Position numbers and translations under genes: made by a program. Shown here in pieces: positions 1-14,000 of a DNA stretch of 64,000 bases (position 1 is its first letter; each line of letters opens with the position of its first letter). The stretch spans positions 18,939,811 to 19,003,810 of the forward strand of contig CM040085.1 in NCBI GenBank assembly GCA_022496805.1, written 5' to 3'. The notes below the pieces were generated by a model. That model worked only from the letters and a program-made list of their open reading frames with translations, was not told where the DNA came from and made no database searches. The DNA is from Pohlia nutans. Taxonomy: Eukaryota; Streptophyta; Bryopsida; Bryales; Mniaceae.

Positions 1-496
1 AACTCGTCTCATACTCAAATCTTCCTTTACAACTATTTTCCCTATTTTCTCTAAATTCTAATGACAAAAAATACTTTGAACTTCAATATCTTAGGCCCAA
101 CAAATTCAAATCCTATGAAACCATCTCTGGTTCTGGAGGGGTTTAAAGCAATACCAAAAATACCACCATCCACCCTACGGTCACAGAGATCATGGTGTAA
201 TCACAAAACAAAACAAACACAGTACAGATTTTTGTGTTCTTGTAATTTTCTGTGTTCATTTTTTAGCCCTGCCAGCTCAATAGTGTTTTGCAAAAAATAC
301 ATCACTAGTATCACAATGAACTTGAATAAAATTTTCTGGTGTATTCAAGTGATGTACAATAAAAACAATAATATTGATACAGTTCCAGTTTCAGGGTACC
401 GACTCACACTTCCTATAAAAGTCCAGGCATTTAACAGGCCAAATCTACAATCTGCACTGAATTACCACCCCTCACTGTAGCGGTAGAGACCACAGT

Positions 497-700
497 ACAG
501 TATACCCTCCATAATATGACACTCCATAATATAACGATATTATTGTTTCAAGCAATACATGCGACAAGTCACTAATCCATGCCTTGAAGTTAGGGCTTCC
601 TAAACATGTCATAATAGAGAGGGACAACAGTACTACATATAGAATCCTTACAGTTGACATGATCTGCAGGTGGAAACAAGAGGCATTCAAGGTGTGACAC
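497..700. repeat. Dispersed repeat with a pogo-like end, inverted copy at 58560..58692
   Basis: The stretch from CAGTATACCCTCCATAATAT through the segment around TTGTTTCAAGCAATACA to AGAGAGGGACAACA is repeated in reverse orientation at 58560..58692. The end begins CAGT and carries repeated TCCATAATATGAC, as in pogo-like Tc1/mariner miniature elements. It lies 3' of the minus-strand gene ending at 882. The other end of the element is not clear. Confidence 0.6.
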
Positions 701-881
701 TGCCATTCTGCATCAGATCCAAGGAAGAGGAACGTTCATTCAAGCACTCATAATCTAGCTATGGTATGTTAAAGGAAGGACTGAACAGGGTCTGATTGTC
801 TTCAATGGTCATGATATCCAGAATAAGTAGAGATTGTGGCTCTAGTTCATTACCTGCTTGGCAAAAGATGATCTCCATTGT

Positions 882-3771
882 TTAGGATTCGTGACTCTTT
901 TTCTGGAAAGGTATCACCAGGATGGGAGCGCGGACTTGAAGAGAACCAATCCAGCTTGAGACACGAGAGATTACTTGCAAATTGCCAACTAGGGCCTGAG
1001 TTTGAACCAGGCCTTCATGCACTCGTTTTGCGGTGCGGGCCACCAGAGGCTGCATTTCTTGAGCTGGAACGATTCCTTGTTTCTGCCACACTGAGCAACC
1101 ATTTACTGTTTGTGGGTGCCCATGAACATTGAATTTCAAATCATCCAATAGTGTTGTCAGTAAAAAAATTCAGGAGCTTTTAGACACAGAATCTTTGATG
1201 AAAAGCTCTCCCTATGATCACTGTGACCATCCCATGAATTGTAGCAAAGATTCTTTTTATGATGCTGTGTAAAAGCTCCTGAAACATTGTTATCATCTAG
1301 ACCTCACAAGCAGCTAAAACGGTCTGTGAAATTATGGAAGGGTAACGAAATCATGGCCATCACACTCAACATGAAAAGGTGATCTCTACCACAATGATGT
1401 TTGAGGAAGCTGTATGTAGTATTGTCATAGCAATCAGGTCTCCATACATGTGATAACAGCTATTCTCAGTTATATGTGATAAGAGCTTGCCAGGGATTGT
1501 TATAAAAAACGTATCGAAGGTACTCACCATTAGAAGCAAGGCCGCCTACTTGTCGCATTCCAGACTCGGCAGCGTCAAGAGCACGGGCGGAGCTTCTGAC
1601 TCCTTTGGAAATCTCTTGCCTGAATGATCAATGAAATTAATTATAGAGTCAAACTAATATCGTTGTCACAGCCATGACTACCAACGAAGGTGCACATGTG
1701 ATGAGATTAGAGAAAGGGCAAGTTTGTAGTATAGTGGATCTGCAGGAGGAAACTCAGCATACTATAGCTTTTGGCCCAATGCTTTGAAAATCCTACACAT
1801 GAAGACCCCAATCTTGGCTTCAGGGTACTCTTTGAAGACCCTCATAAATCACAAACTCTAAGGAGTGTAGCAAGTAGAGTTTGTGATAAGGCCAAAATGG
1901 CCGGTAGGCTGTCCTGCTTAGCGTATAATAAAAATTTTACTAAAAAACCAAATAGTCCCCTACAGATTGATCTCATTGAACTTTGGGTTTTATAAATACA
2001 CTAGGACCTTCTACACTTAAGATAGGACTTTGTCGCCTTGAAAACAATATAGAACGCTGGGTCTGCATAGCAGATCCTCTAAACTAAACTTCTTGTGTCC
2101 CTAGAGGAATTATGAGCCAATGCCAATCTCATTCTAACAGCGTTTAACTCATTTTCCACAATTTGGACAGTTCTTTACGTGGTGCGTGCCTTCTCTCAGG
2201 AAAATAAATAGTTTTAACCCCTAAAGGACCAAATTCAATCAATCATACAGTGAAAAATTTAATTCAGATGGAACCAAGTTTTATATCACCGGAATTATCA
2301 AAGGACATTGCATGTGTTGGTCAAAAAACAATTAAATTTGAACAAAAGGAAGTTCACGCATCCTCAACGCAAAATTACTAAAAAAAAACATGAGTTCTAA
2401 TTTGGTCTTCTTGGTCCTTTAGGGATTAACTATTACGAACTAAATACATGATTACGTAATTGTGAATCTTTGGTTACAAGGAGAAGTTGAGGTTAACTGA
2501 GTTGGACTGGGAATGGTGAAAGTTTGAGGTTCCGAAGTTACACACCCTAAATCATTGAGTTCCATTGTGAGGTCACTGATCTCCATGCCGGACAATCTGA
2601 TGGCCGCCATGGTGCCAGGCAGCTCCTCCCTTGCTGTATCTGCCAGCTTCTCCAGCGCTTCAGCCGCCTTCTTCATTGCCTATCATCACAGATTGCCTGG
2701 TATTAATTAAACCAATGCAGGTTTTTGAAGCTAATGTGGAAGAGTCTCTGTCAATGGTTGGTTAAGGAGGATTTAAATCTATAATAATAGCCCTTCTTAA
2801 TTGTACTTACAGAACCTAATTTAGAAGATATGCAACCAATAAAATTCAGGTGCACAAATTTATCCTCAAAATCATAGTGCATTGTCGAATTTGAAGTCTA
2901 AAACTTTGATTGTTATGGTCTTTTAAAATAACGGCTCCAAACTCGAGCAGAAGACAAACACAACATGACCTTCAAGGTCCTCCGCTTGGATTTTGCAAAC
3001 CAGGTGCCATTTGCATCGGTAATGGCAATAAAAGCCACGGTTATATAAAAAAGATTTGCAAGGTAGTACCGACAGGCGGTGAGATAGTAAGTACTAACTT
3101 GCAAATTATTATTGATAACCATGTCCTTACCTAATCCAAAAGTGTGAAGGAACGTTTCTGCACTAAATAGACACTGTCAATCGCTACAAATTATGAAGCA
3201 TCGAAAAAAAAACCTCAGATAGACAAGATGGCCACAAAGTCTTTCCAAAACCTAGAAAATCACCAGAAAGAATTTAAGAAAGGCAGTGAGAAGCATACCA
3301 ACAGGCTTGGGATAGCAGCTGCAAGTAAAATGGCCATGAATCCCGCAGTCTGTGAGAGCCCCAAACCAAAAATCATCACACTCCGCACAACTGATTGCAA
3401 AATACAGACAGAGAGAGAGAACATAAGAAAGGTAATGAGAAGAAACAACATACCACGAAAGCAGAGACAGAAATGACCACGAATTGCTTGTCAGCCAAAT
3501 ACCAATCCCGCAATGAGACGACTGTAACTGGTGTCCCCACAGAAGACACCAAACCCTCAGCAACACCTTCCGTGTTCAAATCTCCTTTGAATTCCACTGT
3601 CGCGTTCAATCGGGTAACCTGCCTACCCTTCAATGGATGCAACCTACACGGTCTCGCCATCGCCCATCTCTGCGTTGATACATGGGACGACGAAGAAATC
3701 GAGCCTGCGAGTGAGTGCGGAATCGTCAAGCACGTCACTGAGACGTTACCACATACCAGCTGAGGCCGCAT
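882..3771 (-). CDS. Conserved plant-type plastid membrane protein, five exons
   Basis: I read five exons on the minus strand: 3771..3454, 3349..3299, 2679..2546, 1619..1528 and 1090..882, giving 267 residues. All introns are GT-AG and phases agree at every junction. Residues 1-95 are rich in Ser, Arg and Ala and could be a plastid transit peptide. A hydrophobic stretch at about 96-124 (ending AAIPSLLAM, across exons 1-3) looks like one membrane helix. Then come the segments EELPGTMAAIRLSGMEISDL and GVRSSARALDAAESGMRQVG, which I recognise from uncharacterised single-helix membrane proteins of land plants (DUF948-like); no function is known to me. An ATG 46 codons upstream (3909) is in frame; I chose 3771 because it gives a more transit-like N terminus. 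The last exon after about residue 240 is less conserved, so the C terminus is less sure. Intron 3 carries a TTAA-flanked miniature element. Confidence 0.8.
2214..2429. mobile_element. TTAA-flanked miniature element, copy 1 (piggyBac-like)
   Basis: The element starts TTAACCCCTAAAGGACC and ends GGTCCTTTAGGGATTAA. It is about 216 bp with no coding capacity. The ends fit TTAA target duplication plus a CCC-starting inverted repeat. It lies inside intron 3 (1620..2545) of the plastid-protein gene. Its interior shares blocks such as ATAAAATTTGGTCCCATCTG, in the same or opposite orientation, with the copies at 6862, 9390, 16143, 17496, 22640 and 62463. Confidence 0.75.
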
Positions 3772-5092
3772 CGTCGAAAGAACTCCCCTAGGTCTTGAAA
3801 ACCAATCGAACGAAGCCCACAAGCAACAAAAAACCCTTCGAGCAAATCGTCTTTGCGAGTCGTTCAAAATCAAATCAAATGCTCTAGTTCTTCTTCCCTT
3901 AGAATGCACAGCCTATCGATCCCACACCGAAACATCTTGGTCAATCCGCCAACTACCTGACACACGTTGTGAATGAGCTCAACAAATTGTCCTCCTACAT
4001 TCCAAATGACAAGCCAGGGCGGAATCTGCAGCACAAGCTCAGTCCCACTACTGTAGTGCTCATGAAATGAAAGATTCCGGAACAAGACAGGGTTGCGATT
4101 GATTCCGGGATCATATCCGAGCGAATGAACTAAGCGTGTGTGCAAAGAATCATTCGATCGCTTAGTTACTCACTCGTCGTTCTGACAAGTTGATCTCTTT
4201 TGAGTCATCATCGTTCCTTTTGGGTTACGTTACCTTTTTGGGGAGCGCGACCAGTCGGGGGCTAGTACTTTACCTGAACCCTAAAAAGGAAGGGACTACC
4301 AAAAAGGAAGGCAGTGTAAGTGTAAGCGTAACCGAAGAATCAGAGACCTTCTGCGACTTGAAACTATTTGCAAAAAATTTGTGCGCAATGCGGCTAGCAT
4401 TGATAATTTGCACCTTGAAAATGTATTACTCATGAATACTGTGACTGTTGAACATACTGAATCCCTACCGTTGATGGTTTTGGTCCTTTTTTCGTTTCGC
4501 AACACACAATTTGAAGATCTGCAGTACATCAGCATGGACATGATTCCTTGGAGAATTTCTTACTGTACTGTATTCCTAAAGCCTCGACTTCATGTACAAG
4601 ATTGTGTAAAGGATGTGTTTCTACCGGTAGGGGTTGATCACATTGACCTTTAGTTTTTATTAACACACTGAGGTCCGCTATTTTACTAACGTCCCTGGCA
4701 TAGCTAGAGCCTTTGTATCTGACCTACTAAAGTATTTGTAACCACCAAGCTGTTGTTTGCACCGTCCATGGGCGATCAATTCAGAATCCTGGCTGCGTCC
4801 GAATCATCCGAAATGTACCGATGTCGTCGTCTTCGTTTGCACAATCTGCATCACGAGAGTTCGTCTCACTTTGCATCAAATGGCGCATGAGTTTGTTCAT
4901 TTTGCGAGACTGAGCTTCAACTCTGGAATTAATGCCGTAGACACCATTGCAGGGACCGAGGTGTAAATTGACAAAGATCAGTTGAATGTGTTCCTAATAA
5001 CAAGATATTACTTCCACGATCAGCATGGCATTTCATGGACAAACCCTAAAGTTGGATACAATGTTATGAGCTCGTGGTCACACAATTCAGAC
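3772..5092. other. Divergent intergenic region between two genes
   Basis: This stretch lies between the start codons of the minus-strand plastid-protein gene and the plus-strand transporter gene, so it should hold both promoters and 5' leaders. No open frame in it looks like a protein, and I could not place a TATA box or transcription start with confidence. The part at 4190..4340 contains an imperfect inverted repeat around TTTTTGGGG / CCAAAAAGGAAG. Confidence 0.5.
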
Positions 5093-8000
5093 ATGGCTGC
5101 TGCTGTCAATCTCGTCCATGAAGTAAGTTCCAGTTTCCTCACCTCGAACCAGCAGCATCACAGAGCTCTGTCTTTGCTTTGTATCTGCCAGTAATTGATC
5201 TGCGTAGGTTAACCCCTTCTGTTTTTTAGCAGTTTCGACTTCCATTTGATCAATTTTTCGAACCAACACATGCATGTTCTTCACTGGTTCTGGTATTCAA
5301 TGAGATTTAGACAAAACCACGAATCCTTGGTCGTTTAGGGGTTAATTAGGGTTTTCTTGTGGAGTTCCAGGATGCGTTGGGAGAGGACAAGGAGGGGCAG
5401 GGAAGAAGACGAAATAGCCGAAAGAAAAGTCGTCCTGTGGGATCAGAATGGGATCCGTCACCTCTTGGAAGATCGAATTCCATTGCAATCTCGGGTGCAT
5501 CGCGGAGTTCTCCCAGGCCAAGCAGAAGAGCGACATCTGAGCTAGACAATGCGAAGCAAATCAAGGCTGCCGAGGTGGTTTACTACACAGCCAGGCTCAA
5601 GGAGTATTACGACCGCTCAGACACCGACGTCACGTCCACAGCCGCGTCGGGACAGAACCGCAAGTATCTGGACAAGCTCAGAGGCCAACTGCAAATCGGC
5701 GAGAAAGAGCCATCACCCCCACCCAAGGCAATCGTGCCCTAAGACCCCACGGGAATAAAAAAGAAGCTGAAACCACTGGGGAAGGAAGACTTGATGGAGC
5801 TTATTGTCAACATGGCCAAGAAGCTGGAGGACGCTGGAAAGTCGGCTGAAATCAAAACGCTTCTTGACACTGTGAGTGACACCCTGCATCTCTCGTTAAA
5901 CCTCAAATGACACGGTGATCGATTATGTGCATTGAATTCAAACCATCACGATCAGTCACCCCCCCAAAACCAATTTTGCGCGCCTTCGTAACCAACTTTA
6001 GGCGCCATAGGAACTAAACATTTGAATTTGAATTTGGTGACGTACCTGAGAATACCAGTGAGTGACACCCTGCATTTCTCGTTTCTATTCTAAACCTCAA
6101 ATGACATGGTGATGGTTCATGTGCATTGAATTCAACTGTGTGTGGTCGGTCATTGATTGTATCACATGAGGAGCTCATAGTTTGAGTTCTATGATTCAAT
6201 CCTTGGACTTATCAAGTCCATCGTTTGTTTGATGTGATAGGCTTTGACTGCTCCCGCTGCCAAACCAAAAATTGGACGTGACGTAACGGGCATCGATAGG
6301 CTTTTGCAAGATGGCCTCCTTGCATTCTTGGTCAAGATTAGGCAGCATTTGCCCAGGTTTCCACCTCAGGTATTATCGTCATTGAGATTCCGTTCTAAAC
6401 ATGGCATTGTGAATCAATGAAGTACACAGCACTTTTGTATTGACCTTAACTAACAGTGATACTGACATCTGCTTACTGATTAGATTCGTTACAGCTCTAA
6501 TCATAGTCCAGGGCTCCGCTTGTACCTTCGTGACCCTCATCCGCAGTTGCAATGCAGGTCGTGAAATTCAAAGGAGTGACTTATGGTGCGGAACTGAGGG
6601 GTGCAAAACAGGGGTTTGAAACTGTTGGCTCCGTGGCGTTGAAGTGCTTATTCGCCTGTTGTGCTGAACGGCTAGCGATGCAGCAGTTTAAGGTCCTCGA
6701 CAACTGCTCTGGTTACTTGATGCCAGGAACATTGACACTTGTCTGTGGACCTCCCGGCTGTGGTAAGTTACACATCTTCTTTTAATTGTGGGCCGTGTAT
6801 TGTATCAGTGCATATGTTCTCGAGTCTAAGTTCATGGCATATGAGGAATTAACGATACGTCATGAACCCCCTAAAGGACCAAGAAGCCCAAATTGGGCCT
6901 CCTGTTTTTGTAGCAGTTTTGAGTAGGTCCCATGTGGACTTCTTTTTTGTTCAAATTTAGTTTTTAGTTGACCAACACAGGATTCCAATGGTATAAAATT
7001 TGGTCTCATCTGAATTATATTTTTCACTTGATCAATCGATCAATATGATCAATTGAGTTTGTCATTTTAAAACCATGAATCCTTGGTCCTTTAAGGGTTA
7101 AGCCCTATTTCAGAAACTAAAATTTCCTACGTATGTGGTCTTTTGATACTCTATACTGAATGGATACTTGACCACTCCCCACTTAGAGCATATTGTATCA
7201 AGTGAATGTATGTATTCTTTCCTTATTGTGACAAAAGAGCGTTATGCATTCGTTGAGGGGATGGACAGGGAAGAGCAGTTTACATAAAGCAGTGGGTGGA
7301 AGGCTGCTTGTGGACAAGACTACAACCCTGCAAGGATCCGTGACGTACAATCACAACCCTCTTGACAAGATCCAAGTGCGACGCCTTGCTAGTTATATTG
7401 CCCAAACGGACAGACACCTGCCCTCACTCACTGTGAGAGAAACCTGCGAGTTTGCAAACGCTTGTACAAGCCATTTTGCCAACAATCCAGAGTGGTTCAG
7501 AAATAACGCTGAAAAGGTGGGTCGGCTTACGATACATATGCATGTGTGCACAGCTTGGCATGGTATGTCCTTTCAAACTCTGGAATACGTCTCTTAGCCA
7601 TGGCATTCACAACTTCACAGATGGAGGCATTACAAGATGAAATAGGGGGAGTGAATCTTCCTTTGGAATTAACTTTACATCTACTTGGTCTTCGAGGTGT
7701 TTTTGACACCATAGTCGGAAATGCAGCGGTTCGTGGAGTTAGTGGAGGAGAACGCCATCGAGTAACAACGGCAGAGATGGTCTCAGGCAAGAGCAGCATC
7801 ATTTGTGAAATTTCAAATATTGTTACAAGTCTAAGAACAGATCAATTTTGTTTGGTGTTTCCTCCAATTTCTTTACCCCTGATCAATTCATTTGCAAGCA
7901 TGACATGGAACAAGACGTAATCTATAGTAACTGAGACCATTTAATCCTATACACATGTGAAATCATGGTTCTATCGTGCGTTTGCGTTGTGTAGGAACAT

Positions 8001-11000
8001 TTCTGGTTTTTCTTCTTGATGAAATCAGTACTGGACTCGATAGCTCTGCCACTTATGACATAGTGTCAGTCTTCCGCACTTTGGCTAGGATAAGGCGCTA
8101 CACGTGCCTCTTCTCCCTTCTTCAGCCGTCTCCAGAAGTCTTCAACCTCTTTGACAGGTATTACGCATACCAGGTCAACATCTTCAATATTTCCATCCTA
8201 GGACAACACAACTTTTATAATACATCATTTTTTTGTCTAAATGCACGGATCATTGTCACTAAATGCTGTTTGCTGAACCTTTGAGTATGTAAAGCTCTTC
8301 AGGTGTTTCACTTCCTATCCTGCTGCAATTTGAAGAAATTACTCTTTGCTGTACCATTTCAACTTTTTCAATTTTTGGACTCTTTGAAAACATTTGCCCC
8401 ATCCTCTGCAGGATAATTGTTATGCATGAAGGTCGCATCATATATCAAGGACCACGTGACGATGTGCTGCTCTATTTCAAACAGCTTGGGTACTTAACAA
8501 TGTGACTCAAAAGTCTTCGGTTTTGATTGCTTGCAAGATATGCTGGGAATGTGCTGGAAATTTCTGTTTTTCAATACATTTTATGAACATAGCGGTACAA
8601 AGATATCTGAAATTTTCTAAGTTGTATTCAGTAGCTACATATCAGTATGACGTCGTGACAGTATAATTCTTCTCGTCAAGTCCACTCAATGGTTGTGCTG
8701 CTCCGGATCATTTATACTAATTTTTGATATGCAGGTATATGAAACCGAACCATGTTGATGTAGCAGATTTCCTTCAAGAGATATCTACGGAAGAAGGTGC
8801 TGAGTACGTAATACCTGGCCAGAAACACTTGACGATCGATGAATTCGTCAGTGCTTATATGGCCTCTGACATGTATAAAGACGTTATCCGCATTCTTGAT
8901 GAACCGGAGGTAAATTTCTTATCAAGGTTAAGGCATATCACTACGATCATCTTCTGCTACTTCTGAATTCGAAGGTATTATTTGAGAAAAGGACTTACAA
9001 ATGCTTCATGAGTCTAGAGTACTTATTGTGCTCTTGTTTTGTGGTTTTATTGTAGTAAATTTGTTGGTTCCAAAGACTTTATGTCGCCTTTCCAGTAAGT
9101 AATATTTGCTTCCGAATGACCTAGATAGGATGCTGAACAGCTGTGGTTGGAAGCTCCAAAGCCCTTGGGTTTAAAGGTTACGGATGGAGAGACAACAGGT
9201 AAGCTCTTTAACCGAGACGAGTCATGGTTAGAATGTCTTCTATACCTTCTTACATCCAATCTGTACGTTGCTCTGCAACGTAAATTGGAAGAAGTTTGCA
9301 CTGTCACTAGTAGAAAAATCAAGTCCTCGGAGGTGTTTCAGAATACCTAGCCGCGTTTCAAATTGGCAACGTTTACGTTAGAAACTGCCTTAACCCCTAA
9401 AGGACCAAGATTCATAATTTTAAAATGACAAATTCAATCGATCATATTGTGAAAACTGTAATTCAGATGGGACCAAATTTTATATCACCGGAATCACTGA
9501 AGAACATTGCATGTGTTGGTCAAAAAAAAACTTGAACAACAGGAAGTCCATGTATGACCTAATGTATTCAAAACCGCTAAAAAAGACAAAAAAGGCATGA
9601 GGCCCAATTCGGGCCTCTTGGTCCTTTAGGGGTTAAATGGCGTTACAATTGGCAGGGTTTAAGTTCCTGGTATTACATTGTTGTTGTACTGGTAGTAAGG
9701 ATTACAGTGAATGCACTGCGACACCAATCTCTTGCTTTCCGTGAAAGGCTCAAAAACTTATTATGTCCCAGGGTGTACATTACCCTGTGAATGCAGTCAG
9801 TTTCTTCTCGTTTTGAAGAGGCCTTTGTTTTGTGTGCATACAGTTGGACATACAGAAGTGGTGGTTGCAGAAGTGGAATCCACAGGAACAGCCACAGTTA
9901 TTGATATACAGCAGACCTCACAAGTGCAAGCAGGGGACAAGATTACGGCGATCGGAATCAACCACGAAAGGCTGGACTACCTTGCCCTGCCCGGGACTCC
10001 AGCGTACCAAACGTCTGATGCTGCAACCGTTGTGGCCCGAGTGCAGAGGGCTGAAGGCAACATTCGCTTACAGCTTGAGCGACCACTTGAGCAGGTGCTT
10101 TTCAAACCTTCTGTTTCTGAGTCTACGTGTGTTGGGGTCCCATCCATGCGTGAGGATCCAACACATTAGACCTGTGCTTAAAAAATTATGATTCTTGTGC
10201 AGGTGCCTCCAGAAATTGCCAAGATCTTTGACAAGGAGTTTGTGCAAGACTGGTGGACATCCACAAAGGTGGTCATGCGAAGACAAGTGACTTTAGTACT
10301 CCGAAGTAGGAGCTTTTTATATGCTCGTATGATACAGGTATATCAACCTACCTCCTTACGTCTTCCAAGGGTTTAATATAGCTTTTAAGGTCAAGACCCA
10401 ATTCCGCACCCTATCATTGACCCCCAATTTCACCTTGGGTTTGACCCAATTCCACCTTTGTTATTTCAAGTGAACACTAAATGCAGTAAGTGATAGGTGG
10501 AATTGGTTGTAAATAGAGCGGTTTAGGTACTTTAATGAATGACAATGAGATCACAATGTGATGATGAAGCAATTAAGACAATGAAGAAAACAATTTAGCA
10601 CGGCAAACAAGTAGATTCCTTGGGTGTAAATGGGGTTGTAGGCTGATTTTGAATGATGATAGAGCATTTTTGGGATGCTCATGGCTCCCACCTAGGGACG
10701 GTTTTGTATTTTCAGGGCAGACCAGTTTGAAAATTTATAGAAATTACAAATTTTATTGGAAATATATGATTTCACTTGACTCCATCAAGATTTATCTTTC
10801 CTTCAAAAATTTGTGACACACTTGGTATGTCCTCCAAGATGTTTAAATTGCTTAACTGGATGGTAATAGGTACTTCCACCTTATATATAGTCTTCCAGAT
10901 AATTAGAACTCGAAACTGTAGTTGTACCACTCTAATTAATTGATAATCTATCTGTAGTTCCGTTGTTTACATTTGTGCACTGAGGAGATTAATCCACAAA

Positions 11001-14000
11001 AATCACAGTATTAGAGGTGTAGGTCAGCTACACATGCTTTAAATCTTTGATGGATACCAATTTAAGATGTCCTCAACACATTTTTACATTTGTAAAATGT
11101 GCTCATGATTTTTTTATGAGGCCACAAACGCTATTGAATGAATGTTAATATGTTGCCATCGCCTTAAAGCCATCCCAAAGAGGTATTCTAGAAAACCTAG
11201 GCGTGTTAAACCCTACCAAGTCCCTGTCCATGGATTTCTCCCAATGTTTTTGGCACTGACATATGCAAGCAACAGCTTGCGATTTTGGGAACATTTACAG
11301 GGACCTTATTTTATCAAGTTCCTGATTCAAAGCTTCGTGCGGATATGGATCTCCGAAAGTCCCTGGCCTTCATTGCTATCATGACTCTATCGCTCAACAC
11401 CATTTCTCAGATTCCTGTTCAACTGGACGAGCGAACAGTGAGACCCTCCATCATTGTTGCAATTTTGAATAGGAGCTCCATGGCCTTGCAAGAAGAGCCA
11501 GTATTGGCTTTGTTGTTCTAAGTGTTCTAATTAATCACACTCAAGACCCAGAGGATTAATCTCTATACTCTTTGGCATCTCTGTATTTTGCATGTTTTTG
11601 ACTATCAGTAATTTTCCTGTTCAGGTGTTTGAGAAGCAATATGCGGCAAGGTTTTTCCGGCCTTATGCATATGTCCTTGCATGTACCTTAAGTCAAATCC
11701 CTTTGACACTTATTGAGGTACACCATTGACATGCACATGGTATGAAATGAAACAAGTTCTAGACAAACTTTCAGCAATACTTTGGATGTCCATGTCCATT
11801 ATAAGAGAGAAGCTCCAGGAAAAAATTGTCAAAACCTGATGCGCTAGTAAAAGCTTTCATCATCCTCAGTGGAAGCTTTACCTTCTTTCTGATACCCTTT
11901 AATTGAATTTTTGAGTAAGGTAGAATTACCCATTGTTGACAGCATTACTCAATTGTATCACCCCTCCCAAGCATCAACATGTGTATATGTATAGTTAAGG
12001 TCATGTACTGATTGTACTCAATAGGTCATCTACAAACTTAACCTTTGACCGCTTATAGTGCATTTGTATTATGTTCAAATGAGTTGATCCAAAGTGTGTT
12101 AGAATTGTCTTTGATTTGCTCTACTCCATTACAGAAACAATCGTGGCATTTGGACAAGTCTTATTATATGACTAGACCAAACTGTCAACAATGGGTAATT
12201 CTACCTTACAGTGCCCTCTAGTTTGAGTGGAGAATTCTCCCTTTCTTTAAATATAATGAGAAATTTCGTTTTAACTGTTCTTACTGTTTTGTTTTTGCTG
12301 CAGATGATCATATATACACCTCTAATATATTGGTTGACTGGGTTGACGTCTTCGAACAATGGTGCTCATTATTTTATGTATATTCTCGCCGTTTTTCTGT
12401 GTGCACTCTCATTTGCAATGATCACTAGGCTCTTAGCTTCTTTTTGCAAGACAAAAGAGGCAGCCAGTGGTTTGGCAGGTTCACGTTCTAATCACAAATA
12501 AATGACATAAGGATAATGGTGACATATTCCCAGCATTTTTGCAAATTTGAGTAAACGTGGCTTGTAATCAATATTTTGCGTAATCAATATGAGCTTGTAA
12601 TCACATTTTGTAATCACATTTTGCAGGCCTTTGTATTATATTCTTTCTCCTATTTTCTGGTTTTCTGATTGTCAAGAGCAAGGTTCCTGACTGGTGGATC
12701 TGGGTATACTACATCAGCCCTCTTCAATGGGCTATCACAGCTATTGTTTGCAATGAGTTTCTCTCAGACAGATATAGCCAAGTAAGTGGAATTTTGAAAC
12801 CAAACATTGTAAAATGAATAATCAATCTGGTAGGTTTTGACTTGCATATACTGTACACGATATTGCTTGTATGAGATTGCAGCATGCACACAGTTGTTGA
12901 GTTTTGCTATGAGTTGATCATCTGCATTTTCAATACTTAGAAGCCTTGCTCTTGTGTAGAACTAATTTTTCACATGAGAATCAGTGTCTGCTGTAGTTGA
13001 TAGTCCTGCAGTGACTCGATCGACTATTGCCTTGGAAAGGGCGATATGAATGTTGGACAGGCTTATTTGGACCTCTACAACTTTCCAACTACTGTTCTTC
13101 GTGGGTACTGGATCCCTGTGGTTGTTCTGATCTGCTTCTATTGGTTTTTGACCGTATGCTGCTTCTACACAGTTGCAAATATACGGCATGATGAGGTGAT
13201 TACGGCCCACTTTGACATGACTAATACGGACTCCACAATAGAGCTTACATGTAATTGATGATCACTTAGACATGTAACAGTTGAGTAAGGTGGTGTAGAA
13301 TGTTTTTGAAACTGGATAAACTAAAGTGATCTTTTCTTGAAGTCAATAGGTCTAAGTGTACATGAAATTTTGTTCATGAATGTGCTTTCAATATTTCTTC
13401 CAGCTAGTAGAGAACCCACCCCCAGAGGTGTTTAGAAAATCTAGTCACGTTACAATTGGCAGGGTTTATGTTAGAAACTAATTGACAGGGGTTAACGTAA
13501 TTAGGTTTTCTACTTGTGAAGCAATATTCTTGTTTTTGTTTTCTGAGCACTTGTGCATTCCATATAGCTACATCACTCAGAAGTTGCAGTTGTGAGATAT
13601 GACAGGTGAAGCTGCCTTCGGTGGCACGCTTGTTACGGAATCAGCCTGTGGCCTCAAAACCTTCAGCAACAGTACGAAGAGATTTTCAATTTCCTAAAAT
13701 TGGTTTTGCGAAGAAAACCACAGTAGAAGAAACTGCTGTCATAAAATTTGAGCCAATGATTCTGTCTTTTCACCAGATAATATACGAGCTATGAACGTTT
13801 TCATCATTCTCCTTTGTGACATTCTGGTTCTATCATTAGAACTGAAAAGTTTCGGGCCCTTGTTTTTTCTGACAAGTATAAATTTTTCTCAATTTTTTTT
13901 TCTTAGGTGGATATTCCAGGCATTAAAGACCCTCGAGTACTGCTTTCCAGTGTTTCTGGATTTGCAAAACCAAAAACTATGACTGCGTTGATGGGTAGTA

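Noticed and set aside
3376..3909. 177-codon minus-strand open frame
   Set aside because: Only 3454..3771 of it is used, as exon 1 of the plastid-protein gene; the rest is leader or intron.
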